A DNA stretch of 64,000 nucleotides from assembly GCF_004563925.1 (NCBI RefSeq), contig NZ_SPNJ01000005.1, forward strand, positions 62,001 to 126,000, given 5' to 3'. Below are positions 47,242 through 55,344 of the stretch, piece after piece. The notes under the pieces were generated by a model that saw only the letters and a list, made by a program, of their open reading frames with translations, made no database searches and was not told the DNA's origin. Source of the DNA: Herbaspirillum sp. 3R11 (GTDB lineage Bacteria; Pseudomonadota; Gammaproteobacteria; Burkholderiales; Burkholderiaceae_D). Each line of letters opens with the position of its first letter. Position 1 is the stretch's first letter. A program made the translations under genes and the position numbers.

Positions 47242-47862
47242 ATGAAAGACACTCGCTCCACGCCTTCCGGTAAAAAGATCGGCATCGTTCCCAATCTGAT
47301 TTTCATGAGCCGGTGGTTGCAGCTGCCTTTGTACCTCGGCCTGATCCTGGCGCAGTGCGTCTACGTCTATCATTTCTGGGTCGAGCTGAGCGACCTGATC
47401 GGCGCGGCGCTGGGCAATGCGGCCTCGCTGGAACACATCCTCGACGCGGTCGCCATCGAAGGCGCGCTGCGTCCCGACAAGCTCAACGAGCAAACCATCA
47501 TGCTGGTGGTGCTGGCGCTGATCGACGTGGTGATGATTTCGAACCTGCTGATCATGGTGATCGTGGGCGGCTACGAAACCTTCGTCTCGCGCATGAACCT
47601 CGAAAGCCATCCCGATCAGCCCGAGTGGCTGTCGCACGTGAATGCCTCGGTGCTGAAGGTCAAGCTGGCGACGGCGATCATCGGCATCTCGTCGATCCAT
47701 CTGCTCAAGACTTTCATCAACGCCAACCTGTACGACGTCAAGACCTTGCTGGCGCAGACCGGCATCCATATCACCTTCCTGTTGTCGGCCATGGCGATCG
47801 CCTATTGCGACCGGCTCATGAGCCATCCCGCGATTCCAGCGGAGCCGCCGGAACCACTCTGA
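47242..47862 (+). CDS. UPF0114 (YqhA-like) inner-membrane protein
   Basis: 206 residues from MKDTRSTPSGKKIGIVPNLI. Four hydrophobic stretches are seen: FMSRWLQLPLYLGLILAQCV, VLALIDVVMISNLLIMVIVG, LKVKLATAIIGISSIHLLKT and ITFLLSAMAIAYCDRL. The sequences GGYETFVSRMNLESHPDQPE and SSIHLLKTFINA are characteristic of the UPF0114/TIGR00645 family. The function is not established. It is followed 44 bases later by the fumarase gene on the same strand, a common arrangement in Burkholderiales. Confidence 0.9.
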   Translation: MKDTRSTPSGKKIGIVPNLIFMSRWLQLPLYLGLILAQCVYVYHFWVELSDLIGAALGNAASLEHILDAVAIEGALRPDKLNEQTIMLVVLALIDVVMISNLLIMVIVGGYETFVSRMNLESHPDQPEWLSHVNASVLKVKLATAIIGISSIHLLKTFINANLYDVKTLLAQTGIHITFLLSAMAIAYCDRLMSHPAIPAEPPEPL

Positions 47863-47906
47863 CCGAATCTTTCCGCATTTTTCATTCAACCCCGAGAGAA
47901 CCAGCC

Positions 47907-49451
47907 ATGACCATCATCAAGCAAGACGATCTCATCGAATCCGTAGCCGCCGCGCTGCAATACATCAGCTACTACCATCCGGTGGATTACATCCAGCATC
48001 TGGCGCGCGCCTATGAGCTGGAGCAGAACCCGGCCGCCAAGGATTCCATCGCCCAGATCCTGACCAACTCGCGCATGTGCGCCGAAGGCAAGCGTCCGAT
48101 CTGCCAGGACACCGGCATCGTCAACGTGTTCCTGCGCATCGGCATGGGCGTGCGCTTTGAAGGTTTCGGCAGCGGCTCTATCGCCGACGCCGTCAACCAA
48201 GGCGTGCGCCAGGGTTACAGCCATCCGGACAACGTGCTGCGCGCCTCCATCGTGGCCGATCCGCAATTCGACCGCAAGAACACCAAGGACAACACCCCGG
48301 CCGTGATTCACATGGAACTGGTGCCGGGCAACACCGTCGACGTGCGCATCGCCGCCAAGGGTGGCGGTTCCGAGAACAAGACCAAGTTCGTCATGCTCAA
48401 TCCTTCCGATTCGCTGGTGGACTGGGTCTTGAAGACCGTGCCGACCATGGGCGCCGGCTGGTGTCCTCCAGGCATGCTCGGCATCGGTATCGGCGGCACC
48501 GCCGAGAAGGCCATGCTGATGGCCAAGGAAGTGCTGATGGACGACATCGACATGTACGAACTGAAGCAACGTGGTCCGCAAAACAAGACCGAAGAGCTGC
48601 GCATTGAACTGTGCGACAAGGTCAACGCGCTCGGCATCGGCGCACAAGGCCTGGGCGGCTTGACCACCGTGCTTGACGTCAAGATCGCGATGTACCCGAC
48701 CCACGCCGCATCCAAGCCGGTCGCGATGATCCCGAACTGCGCGGCAACCCGCCACGGCCACTTCGTGCTGGACGGTTCCGGCCCGGCCTACATGGACCCG
48801 CCGTCGCTGTCCGAATGGCCTGAAGTGCACTGGGTGCCGGACACCGAAAAGTCGAAGAGCGTCAACCTCGACACGCTGACCAAGGAAGAAGTCGCTTCGT
48901 GGAAGCCGGGCCAGACCCTGCTGCTGAACGGCAAGATGCTGACCGGCCGCGACGCCGCGCACAAGCGTATTCAGGAGATGCTGGCCAAGGGCGAGAAGCT
49001 GCCGGTCGACTTCACCAACCGCGTGATCTATTACGTCGGTCCGGTCGACCCGGTGCGCGACGAAGTGGTTGGTCCTGCGGGTCCGACGACGGCAACGCGC
49101 ATGGACAAGTTCACCGACATGATGCTGGAGCAGACCGGCCTGATTTCCATGATCGGCAAGTCCGAACGCGGCCCGGCCGCCATCGAAGCGATCAAGAAGC
49201 ACAAGTCGGCTTACCTGATGGCAGTCGGCGGTTCGGCCTACCTGGTGTCGAAGGCGATCAAGTCGGCCAAGGTGCTGGGCTTTGCGGACCTGGGCATGGA
49301 AGCGATCTACGAGTTCGACGTCAAGGACATGCCGGTCACGGTGGCAGTTGATTCCAACGGCATCTCGGTGCACAACACCGGTCCTGCCGAGTGGAAGGAA
49401 AAGATCGCGACCAACACCGCGCTGAGCAAGATCGCGGTCACGACTGCATGA
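47907..49451 (+). CDS. fumA: Fumarate hydratase class I (4Fe-4S)
   Basis: 514 residues from MTIIKQDDLIESVAAALQYI. Class I fumarase motifs: EGKRPICQDTGIVNVFLRIG, KGGGSENKTKFVMLNPS, CAATRHGHFVLDGSGPAYMD, and the C-terminal beta domain with GRDAAHKRIQEMLAKGEKLP, YYVGPVDP and VGGSAYLVSKAIKSAKVLGF. Cysteines for the 4Fe-4S cluster are in place. It interconverts fumarate and malate in the TCA cycle. The open frame runs back to 47313, but that part overlaps the UPF0114 gene in another frame; the family start is at 47907. The symbol marks the FumA/FumB class, not a proven orthologue. Confidence 0.94.
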   Translation: MTIIKQDDLIESVAAALQYISYYHPVDYIQHLARAYELEQNPAAKDSIAQILTNSRMCAEGKRPICQDTGIVNVFLRIGMGVRFEGFGSGSIADAVNQGVRQGYSHPDNVLRASIVADPQFDRKNTKDNTPAVIHMELVPGNTVDVRIAAKGGGSENKTKFVMLNPSDSLVDWVLKTVPTMGAGWCPPGMLGIGIGGTAEKAMLMAKEVLMDDIDMYELKQRGPQNKTEELRIELCDKVNALGIGAQGLGGLTTVLDVKIAMYPTHAASKPVAMIPNCAATRHGHFVLDGSGPAYMDPPSLSEWPEVHWVPDTEKSKSVNLDTLTKEEVASWKPGQTLLLNGKMLTGRDAAHKRIQEMLAKGEKLPVDFTNRVIYYVGPVDPVRDEVVGPAGPTTATRMDKFTDMMLEQTGLISMIGKSERGPAAIEAIKKHKSAYLMAVGGSAYLVSKAIKSAKVLGFADLGMEAIYEFDVKDMPVTVAVDSNGISVHNTGPAEWKEKIATNTALSKIAVTTA

Positions 49452-49494
49452 TGATGATGTTTCAACCGAAGCCGCAAGCGGGAGTCGCTCGCCG

Positions 49495-50370
49495 ATGACC
49501 GCTGCGGCTTCACCAGCAACGCCGATGCCGGTGGACGCTCACATGAATTGTGATGCGCCCATCGGCATTTTCGATTCCGGCATCGGTGGCTTGTCGGTGC
49601 TGCGTCACGTGCGCGCGGCCTTGCCGCAGGAGCATCTGCTGTACTTCGCCGACTCCGGCTATGCGCCGTATGGTGACAAGGACGAGCAGCAGATCGTCGA
49701 CCGCTCGCTGGCGATTGCCGGCTTCCTGATCGGGCAGGGCATCAAGGCATTGGTGGTGGCGTGCAATACCGCGACCGCCGCGGCGATCCAGGCGATCCGT
49801 GTGCAGTGGCCCGAACTGATCGTGGTCGGCATTGAGCCCGGCCTGAAACCGGCAGCGCTGCACAGCAAGAGCGGCGTGGTCGGCGTGCTGGCTACGCGCA
49901 GCACCTTGGCGAGTGCGCGCTTCATCGCCTTGCGTGAGCAGATCGCGGCAGCCGGCAAGGTGCAATTCATTTCGCAGGCCTGCGTCGGCCTGGTCGATCA
50001 GATCGAGAAGGGCGAGCTGCAATCGCCGGCCACAGCTGCATTGGTGGATCGCTACGTCATGCCGCTGATCGCGCAGGGCGCCGATACGCTGGTGCTGGGT
50101 TGCACGCATTATCCGTTTGCGCGCGAGCTGATCGAGTCGGCGGCGCGGCACGCCGGATGCGCCGCGCCGGTCATCATCGATACCGGCGAAGCGGTGACGC
50201 GGCAATTGAGCCGCTTGCTGGAGGCGAAGACGCTGATGCGTTCCGGCGACGCTGCTGAAAATGGCGGAAGTCTGGTGGCTTACACCACTGCCGGCGCGAG
50301 CACCTTGTCGACGGCCCTGGCGAATCTGCTGAAGATGGATGCAGAAGTACGCCAGATCGCGACGAGTTAG
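49495..50370 (+). CDS. murI: Glutamate racemase
   Basis: 291 residues. APIGIFDSGIGGLSVLRHVR, YFADSGYAPYGDKDEQQIVD, the catalytic C90 in VVACNTATAAAI and C203 in LVLGCTHYPFARELI are the two-cysteine signatures of MurI. It makes D-glutamate for peptidoglycan. The N-terminus before APIGIF is about 20 residues longer than in many homologues; an internal ATG at 49543 is an alternative start. It lies 43 bases after fumarase, possibly on one transcript. Confidence 0.94.
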   Translation: MTAAASPATPMPVDAHMNCDAPIGIFDSGIGGLSVLRHVRAALPQEHLLYFADSGYAPYGDKDEQQIVDRSLAIAGFLIGQGIKALVVACNTATAAAIQAIRVQWPELIVVGIEPGLKPAALHSKSGVVGVLATRSTLASARFIALREQIAAAGKVQFISQACVGLVDQIEKGELQSPATAALVDRYVMPLIAQGADTLVLGCTHYPFARELIESAARHAGCAAPVIIDTGEAVTRQLSRLLEAKTLMRSGDAAENGGSLVAYTTAGASTLSTALANLLKMDAEVRQIATS

Positions 50371-50420
50371 CCGCCGTCGCCCGGGGATTCCGGCAAATTG
50401 CATGGCGGCGACTATTTCAT

Positions 50421-50449
50421 TTGCCAGAAGCCGTACAGTTTTGTATAAT
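50421..50449 (+). promoter_or_regulatory. Sigma70 promoter of tRNA-His
   Basis: A -35 box TTGCCA (50421-50426) and a consensus -10 TATAAT (50444-50449) with a 17-base spacer, about 50 bases before the mature tRNA. Confidence 0.8.
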
Positions 50450-50499
50450 CTTTTGCTTCACTGACTCAAGGCAGTAATTCAGGTCTTGGTCATGCAGTG

Positions 50500-50575
50500 G
50501 TGGCTGTAGCTCAGTTGGTAGAGTCCAGGATTGTGATTCCTGTTGTCGCGGGTTCGAGCCCCGTCAGCCACCCCA
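50500..50575 (+). tRNA. tRNA-His (anticodon GTG)
   Basis: The acceptor stem GTGGCTG pairs with CAGCCAC; discriminator C and an encoded CCA follow. The anticodon loop TTGTGAT gives GTG. An extra G at 50499 supplies the G-1 position that marks histidine tRNAs. D-arm TAGCTCAGTTGGTAGA and T-arm GCGGGTTCGAGCCCCGT are standard. Confidence 0.97.
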
Positions 50576-50598
50576 GTTTGAACAGCAGCAAAAATAAA

Positions 50599-50628
50599 CA
50601 AGGCCCGCATTCAGCAGGGCCTTTTTTA
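50599..50628 (+). terminator. Intrinsic terminator after tRNA-His
   Basis: AAGGCCC pairs with GGGCCTT around a GCATTCAGCA loop, followed by TTTTTATTTT. It also faces the end of the convergent hxlR-type gene. Confidence 0.85.
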
Positions 50629-50643
50629 TTTTCCGGGCGGGTT

Positions 50644-51081
50644 TTACTTTGACGCCCGGTTTTCTTTTTCCTCTTCCTTTTCCTGCCTGGCCGCCATGAA
50701 GCGCGGCAAACTCACCTCGATCCAATCCGTCAGCGTCTCGATGCGCTGCGCCGCTTCCTGCCCCAGCGGCGACAGCGTGTAGTCGACGTGCGGCGGCACT
50801 ACGTCATACGATTTGCGGATCACCAGGCCGTCGCTTTCCAGCTCCTGCAGCGTCTGCGCCAGCATCTTTTCACTGACCCCGCCGACCTTGCGGCGCAGGT
50901 CGCTGAAGCGATGCGTGCCGCCCAGCAGGGCGACCAGCAACAGCACGCCCCAGCGGCTGGTGAGGTGCTTCAATACGCTGCGCGACGGGCAATCGGCGGC
51001 AAACAACTCGCCGCGCTGCATGCGGTCCTTCAGCGATACGTGGGTGGAAAGAGGGGGGAGTGCGGGGTCTCTGGTATTCAT
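50644..51081 (-). CDS. HxlR-family redox-type transcriptional regulator (QorR/YtfH-like)
   Basis: 145 residues. The HxlR winged helix is complete: ADCPSRSVLKHLTSRWGVLL, HRFSDLRRKVGGVSEKMLAQ, TLQELESDGLVIRKSYDVVP and VDYTLSPLGQEA. C31, just before the DNA-binding domain, matches the conserved redox-sensing cysteine of YodB/HypR/QorR-type members. It is divergent from a qorB-like gene with a 7-3-7 inverted repeat between them, the same arrangement as ytfH-qorB. It probably represses qorB until quinone or disulfide stress oxidises the cysteine (inference). Confidence 0.9.
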   Translation of the reverse strand: MNTRDPALPPLSTHVSLKDRMQRGELFAADCPSRSVLKHLTSRWGVLLLVALLGGTHRFSDLRRKVGGVSEKMLAQTLQELESDGLVIRKSYDVVPPHVDYTLSPLGQEAAQRIETLTDWIEVSLPRFMAARQEKEEEKENRASK

Positions 51082-51113
51082 GGCGACTATTCTACACTAA
51101 CCTTTTTGTGCGT

Positions 51114-51130
51114 ACTTACTAAAAGTAAGT
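51114..51130. promoter_or_regulatory. Inverted-repeat operator between the HxlR regulator and qorB
   Basis: ACTTACT-AAA-AGTAAGT, a perfect 7-bp inverted repeat with a 3-base centre, placed between the divergent genes. It resembles TACT...AGTA boxes of HxlR-type redox regulators. Confidence 0.7.
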
Positions 51131-51179
51131 GCGTGGGCTAAGCTGCAATTTCTTTCACTTCACCTTACAGGAAATTGTC

Positions 51180-52037
51180 ATGATCGTCGTCACCGGAGCC
51201 ACCGGCCAATTGGGCCGCCTTGTCATCGCAGCATTATTGAAAACCGTACCCGCTGCGAACATCGTCGCCGCCGTGCGCAGCCCGGAAAAGGCCGCCGACC
51301 TTGCCGCGCTCGGCGTGCAGGTGCGCCGAGCCGACTACACCGACGCCGCCAGCCTCGACGCCGCGCTGCAGGGGGCAGAAAAAGTCCTGCTGATTTCGTC
51401 CAACGAAATCGGTGAGCGTCTGAATCAGCATCGCGCCGTCATCGACGCCGCCAAGCGCGCCAACGTCAAGCTGCTGGCTTACACCAGCGTGCTGCGCGCC
51501 GAAACCTCCGCACTCGGCCTGGCCGCCGAACACAAGCAAACCGAACAGGCCATCAAGGACAGCGGCGTGCCGGCAGCGATCCTGCGCAACGGCTGGTACC
51601 ACGAGAACTACACCGGTGGCCTGTCGAAGGCAGTCGCCAACGGCGCCATCGTCGGCAGCGCCGGCGATGGTCGCATCTCCTCGGCTGCGCGCAGCGATTA
51701 CGCCGCGGCCGCAGCAGCCGTGCTGACCGGCAGCGGCCACGCGGGCAAGATTTACGAACTGGCAGGCGACGGCGCCTACACGCTGAGCGAGCTGGCGGCG
51801 GAAACGGCGCGCCAGTCCGGCAAGCCGGTCGAGTACCGCAACATCCCGGAAGCCGACTACAAGGCCGCGCTGCTCGGTTTCGGATTGCCGGAAGTGATCG
51901 CCGTCCTGCTGTCGGACTCGGATGCGGCAGCGGCGAAGGGCGCCTTGTTTGATGAAGGCAAGCAATTGTCGGCGCTGATCGGCCGTCCGACGGCGCCGCT
52001 GTCGGCATCGGTGGAGGTGGCGCTAAGCAAAGGCTGA
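51180..52037 (+). CDS. qorB: NAD(P)H:quinone oxidoreductase QorB-like (NmrA family)
   Basis: 285 residues from MIVVTGATGQLGRLVIAALL. The Rossmann glycine motif GATGQLG is at the N-terminus. The sequence follows E. coli QorB closely along its length: KVLLISSNEIGERLNQHRAV, LLAYTSVLRAETSALGLA, AILRNGWYHENYTGG, AARSDYAAAAAAVL and KIYELAGDGAYTLSELAAET. QorB reduces quinones with NADPH in the cytoplasm. CAGGAAA precedes the start. It is divergent from the HxlR-type regulator. Confidence 0.92.
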   Translation: MIVVTGATGQLGRLVIAALLKTVPAANIVAAVRSPEKAADLAALGVQVRRADYTDAASLDAALQGAEKVLLISSNEIGERLNQHRAVIDAAKRANVKLLAYTSVLRAETSALGLAAEHKQTEQAIKDSGVPAAILRNGWYHENYTGGLSKAVANGAIVGSAGDGRISSAARSDYAAAAAAVLTGSGHAGKIYELAGDGAYTLSELAAETARQSGKPVEYRNIPEADYKAALLGFGLPEVIAVLLSDSDAAAAKGALFDEGKQLSALIGRPTAPLSASVEVALSKG

Positions 52038-52062
52038 TTTCGCTCCTTACTCTGCAATGAAA

Positions 52063-52101
52063 AACGGGCCCATCGCTATTTCGCATAGCGATGGGCCCGT
52101 T
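52063..52101. terminator. Long bidirectional hairpin between convergent genes
   Basis: A 17-bp perfect stem (52063-52079 with 52085-52101) around TTCGC, beginning AACGGGCCCATCGCTA. There is only a short A run on one side and few T on the other. It sits between the convergent qorB and aldo/keto reductase genes, so a shared terminator is likely. Confidence 0.75.
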
Positions 52102-52115
52102 CTACTTGCGCGCGA

Positions 52116-53153
52116 TTACTTGTGGCGCGACGACACTTCCCACAGATTCAGATGACCGTCCTGCGCCTGCTTGTCGATGGCGGCCAGTTCTTCCGCGCTG
52201 AAGCTCAGCTTGTCCAGCGCCGCGACGTTCTCGCGGATCTGCTTGCTGCTGCTGGCGCCGATCAGCGTGGTGGTCACGCGCGGATCGCGCAGCACCCAGG
52301 CCAGCGCCATCTGCGCCAGCGTCTGGCCGCGCGCCTTCGCGATGTCGTTGAGCGCACGTACGCGTTGCAGGTTTTCTTCGCTCAGGTGATCGCTCTTGAG
52401 CGAGCCGCCGCCGGCGCGATTGATGCGCGCATCGTCCGGAATGCCGTTGAGGTACTTGTCGCTCAGCAGTCCCTGCGCCAGCGCCGTGAAGGTGATGCAG
52501 CCCATGCCCTGGCGTTCCAGTTCATCGAGCAGGCCTTGCTCGATCCAGCGGTTGAACATGTTGTATGACGGCTGATGGATCAGGCAGGGCACCTTCCATT
52601 GCTTGAGCAGCTCGGCGGCTTCCTTGGTCTTCTCCGGCGAATACGACGACACGCCGACGTACAGCGCCTTGCCTTGCTGCACGGCGGTGGCCAGCGCGCC
52701 CATGGTTTCTTCCAGCGGGGTCTCGGGATCGAAGCGGTGCGAGTAGAAGATGTCGACGTAATCCAGGTTCATGCGCTTCAAGCTCTGGTCCAGGCTGGCC
52801 AGCACGTACTTGCGCGAGCCGCCGCCCTGGCCGTAAGGACCGGGCCACATGTCCCAGCCGGCCTTGGTCGAGATGATCAGTTCATCGCGGTAAGGCTGGA
52901 AATCCTGCTTGAACAGATGGCCGAAATTGGCTTCCGCGCTGCCGTACGGCGGCCCGTAATTGTTGGCCAGGTCGAAATGGGTGATGCCCAGGTCGAAGGC
53001 GGTGCGCAGCATTTCGCGCTGGGTCGCCAGCGAGGTGGTGTCGCCGAAGTTGTGCCACATGCCCAGCGACAGCAGCGGCAGTTTGAGGCCGCTGCGGCCG
53101 CACTGGCGATATTGCATGGTTTCGTAACGGGTGTTGGATGCGTGATAGGTCAT
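52116..53153 (-). CDS. gpr: L-glyceraldehyde 3-phosphate reductase-type aldo/keto reductase (YghZ-like)
   Basis: 345 residues. AKR signatures: GITHFDLANNYGPPYGSAEA, LIISTKAGWDMWPGPYGQG, SLKRMNLDYVDIFYSHRFDP and ALAQGLLSDKYLNGIPDD, ending DGHLNLWEVSSRHK. These follow E. coli YghZ (Gpr) along the whole length. The catalytic Asp/Tyr/Lys/His set is present. The family reduces L-glyceraldehyde 3-phosphate and methylglyoxal with NADPH. The XRE/cupin regulator gene lies 64 bases upstream on the same strand. Confidence 0.93.
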   Translation of the reverse strand: MTYHASNTRYETMQYRQCGRSGLKLPLLSLGMWHNFGDTTSLATQREMLRTAFDLGITHFDLANNYGPPYGSAEANFGHLFKQDFQPYRDELIISTKAGWDMWPGPYGQGGGSRKYVLASLDQSLKRMNLDYVDIFYSHRFDPETPLEETMGALATAVQQGKALYVGVSSYSPEKTKEAAELLKQWKVPCLIHQPSYNMFNRWIEQGLLDELERQGMGCITFTALAQGLLSDKYLNGIPDDARINRAGGGSLKSDHLSEENLQRVRALNDIAKARGQTLAQMALAWVLRDPRVTTTLIGASSSKQIRENVAALDKLSFSAEELAAIDKQAQDGHLNLWEVSSRHK

Positions 53154-53217
53154 GGATGTGTCTCCTTGTTTGATCGGGGTTTGCTTGCGTGTTTGCGTGT
53201 GGGGGAGGGCGCCGGTC

Positions 53218-53760
53218 TCAGCGCTCGCGATTGCTGACGATGACCATGACTTCGGCCTGGACGCTGCCGGTGCTTCTGGTCCGGTGCGGAATCAGCGCAT
53301 TGAAATAGAGGGAATCGCCGGCCTTGAGTTGCACCAGCTGGTCGGGAAATTCAACGTCGATGCGGCCCTTGTGGACGAACAGGAATTCTTCTCCCTCGTG
53401 TTCCTTGAATGCCGACGCCACGAAATCCTGCGGCGGATACATCATGAAGGGCAGCATTTCTTTTGGCGCGATGTCGGCGGCGATGCTTTCCACCGCGCGG
53501 GCCCCGCCGGCAGTCTTCGCCATGGCAGTGCGCGCCGAGGCGCGCGTGATGCTGATCAGCTGATCGCTGCCGGCGTCCGACGCCAGTTGCCCGACGTCGA
53601 CCTGCAAGGCCTTGGCCAGCTTCAGCGCCACCGCGATGGACGGCATGCTGACGCCGCGTTCTATCTTGGACAGATAGCTCTTGGTGAGGCCGCTTTGCTC
53701 AGCCAGCGTCTCCAGCGTCCAACCCTTTTGCTTTCTTAGCAACTTCAGTCGAATGGTCAT
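53218..53760 (-). CDS. XRE-family regulator with C-terminal cupin domain
   Basis: 180 residues. An N-terminal HTH_3 domain (LRKQKGWTLETLAEQSGLTK, SYLSKIERGVSMPSIAVALK) is joined to a cupin (about 105-178: EHEGEEFLFVHKGRIDVEFP, LKAGDSLYFNALIPHRTRST). This layout is common in regulators that sense a small metabolite in the cupin. It lies upstream of the aldo/keto reductase gene and is divergent from the amidotransferase gene, so either may be its target. Direct repeats at 53807-53834 are a possible binding site. Confidence 0.92.
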   Translation of the reverse strand: MTIRLKLLRKQKGWTLETLAEQSGLTKSYLSKIERGVSMPSIAVALKLAKALQVDVGQLASDAGSDQLISITRASARTAMAKTAGGARAVESIAADIAPKEMLPFMMYPPQDFVASAFKEHEGEEFLFVHKGRIDVEFPDQLVQLKAGDSLYFNALIPHRTRSTGSVQAEVMVIVSNRER

Positions 53761-53806
53761 GTCGGAATGGCGAAAATAGGTCAGGCATTGTAGCTCAGGA
53801 CACTTT

Positions 53807-53834
53807 GTGTCATATAATCACCTGCGTGTCATAT
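53807..53834. promoter_or_regulatory. Direct repeats and -10 box in the XRE/amidotransferase intergenic region
   Basis: GTGTCATAT occurs at 53807-53815 and again at 53826-53834, 19 bases apart (two helical turns). The first overlaps a TATAAT-like hexamer (53813-53818) facing the amidotransferase gene. Possible operator for the adjacent XRE/cupin regulator; the link is inferred. Confidence 0.5.
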
Positions 53835-53857
53835 CCTTCGTCTTCGGAAAGCTCATC

Positions 53858-54568
53858 ATGCAATGTCTCGTCATCCGCCATCTCGCCTTTGAAGACCTCG
53901 GCAACTTTGCGCCGGTGCTGAAGCAGGCCGGCTTTACCGTCGACTACGTCCAGGCCGGCGTCGATGTGCTGTCGCCGGCCGCCGTGGCGGCAGCGGATCT
54001 GCTGATCGTGCTGGGCGGCCCGATCGGCGTCAACGACAGCGCCGAATATCCCTTCATCAGCGAAGAGATCGAACTGGTACGCGGGCGCCTCGCGAGCGGT
54101 AAGCCCGTGCTCGGCATCTGTCTCGGCGCACAGATGATGGCGGCGGCGCTGGGTGCGCGCGTCTATCCCGGCAGGCAAAAGGAAATCGGTTGGGGTGGCG
54201 TAACGCTGACTGACGCCGGTCGCGCATCCAGTCTCGCCGTGCTCAATGACAAGGACAACGACGCCGTGCTGCATTGGCACGGCGATACTTTCGACCTGCC
54301 GGACGGCGCCGAGCTGCTGGCGTCGACTGCGGGGACGCCGCATCAGGCGTTTCGCTACGGACGCCATGCGCTGGCGCTGCAGTTCCACATCGAAGCCGAC
54401 GCCGATTGTATCGACGCCTGGCTGATCGGCCACGCCTGCGAACTATCTCAGGCCGGGATCAGGCCGTCGGCGATCCGCGACGACGCCAGACGCTGCAGCG
54501 GTCAGGCGCGCAGCAATGCGGAAGATATCCTGCGCGCCTGGCTGGCGGAAACCGGATTGCACGCGTGA
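53858..54568 (+). CDS. Class I glutamine amidotransferase-like protein
   Basis: 236 residues from MQCLVIRHLAFEDLGNFAPV. The GATase1 fold shows LIVLGGPIGVNDSAEYPFIS, the nucleophile C88 in VLGICLGAQMMAAALGA, and the His/Glu pair in LQFHIEADADCID. It resembles stand-alone GMP-synthase-like amidotransferases (YfeJ-type), whose acceptor substrates are mostly unknown. The stop overlaps the GTG start of the MOSC gene (GTGA), so the two are translationally coupled. The frame runs back to 53807, but the family start is at 53858. Confidence 0.9.
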   Translation: MQCLVIRHLAFEDLGNFAPVLKQAGFTVDYVQAGVDVLSPAAVAAADLLIVLGGPIGVNDSAEYPFISEEIELVRGRLASGKPVLGICLGAQMMAAALGARVYPGRQKEIGWGGVTLTDAGRASSLAVLNDKDNDAVLHWHGDTFDLPDGAELLASTAGTPHQAFRYGRHALALQFHIEADADCIDAWLIGHACELSQAGIRPSAIRDDARRCSGQARSNAEDILRAWLAETGLHA

Positions 54569-55272
54569 AAGACCAGCGTTGCCGCGTCGATCATCTGCTG
54601 ACCGGCAAGGTCGCCCCGCTGGCGGGGACTGCGCATCTGAGCGGCATCGACAAGCATGTCCTGTCGGGGCGCATCTGGTGCGGCACCGACGGGTTGGTGG
54701 GCGACGAGCAGGGGGACCGGCTCTTCCATGGCGGACCCGACAAGGCCGTGCATCACTATCCGCGCGAGCACTACGCGTTCTGGCAGGCGCAGATCGGCGA
54801 GCGGGAATTGTGGTCGCGCCCGGGCGCCTTCGGTGAAAACATCTCCTCTCATTCGGTCACCGAACATGAGGTCTGCATCGGCGATCGCTTCTCGCTCGGC
54901 GATGCATTGCTCGAAGTCTCGCAGGCGCGCCAGCCGTGCTGGAAGCTCAACCTGCGCTTCGCCCATGCCGGCATGTCGCGGCTGGTGCAGCAATCCGGCA
55001 AGACCGGCTGGTACTACCGCGTGCTGCAAAGCGGGTGGATCACCGCCGGCGATGAACTGACCTTGCTGGCGCGACCGCATCCGCAGTGGCCGCTGTCGCG
55101 CATCCTCGACGTGCTGTATTGCCGGCCGGTCGAGCCGGACTTGCTGCATGAATTGCTGGCGATCGACAGTTTCCCGCCATCGTGGCGCAGCATGTTTGAA
55201 AAGCGGCTGTCATCCGGCCGGTTCGAAGATTGGACGAAGAGGCTAGACACGCCGTCAGCGGAAGTCTCATAA
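54565..55272 (+). CDS. MOSC domain protein (YiiM-like)
   Basis: 235 residues from a GTG start overlapping the previous stop. MOSC motifs: GLVGDEQGDRLFHGGPDKAV, HHYPREHYAFW, PGAFGENISSHSVTEHEVCI, GDALLEVSQARQPCWKLNLR and GKTGWYYRVLQSGWI. YiiM-type proteins handle molybdenum-cofactor sulfuration or reduction of N-hydroxylated compounds; the conserved cysteine is in RQPCWK. The C-terminal 50 residues (LDVLYCRPVEPDLLHELLAI) match the YiiM tail. Coupling to an amidotransferase-like gene is uncommon and may mean a shared purine- or N-hydroxyl-related substrate (speculative). Confidence 0.88.
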   Translation: MKDQRCRVDHLLTGKVAPLAGTAHLSGIDKHVLSGRIWCGTDGLVGDEQGDRLFHGGPDKAVHHYPREHYAFWQAQIGERELWSRPGAFGENISSHSVTEHEVCIGDRFSLGDALLEVSQARQPCWKLNLRFAHAGMSRLVQQSGKTGWYYRVLQSGWITAGDELTLLARPHPQWPLSRILDVLYCRPVEPDLLHELLAIDSFPPSWRSMFEKRLSSGRFEDWTKRLDTPSAEVS

Positions 55273-55344
55273 AGACGACCATGGTGAACTCTGAAATCCT
55301 GTACGTGTCTGCTCTGACAGATACTTCATTTCGGAGCAACGGCC

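Noticed and set aside
47313-47906. N-terminal extension of the fumarase frame by 198 codons
   Set aside because: It overlaps the UPF0114 gene in another frame and does not resemble fumarase; the class I start at 47907 fits the family.
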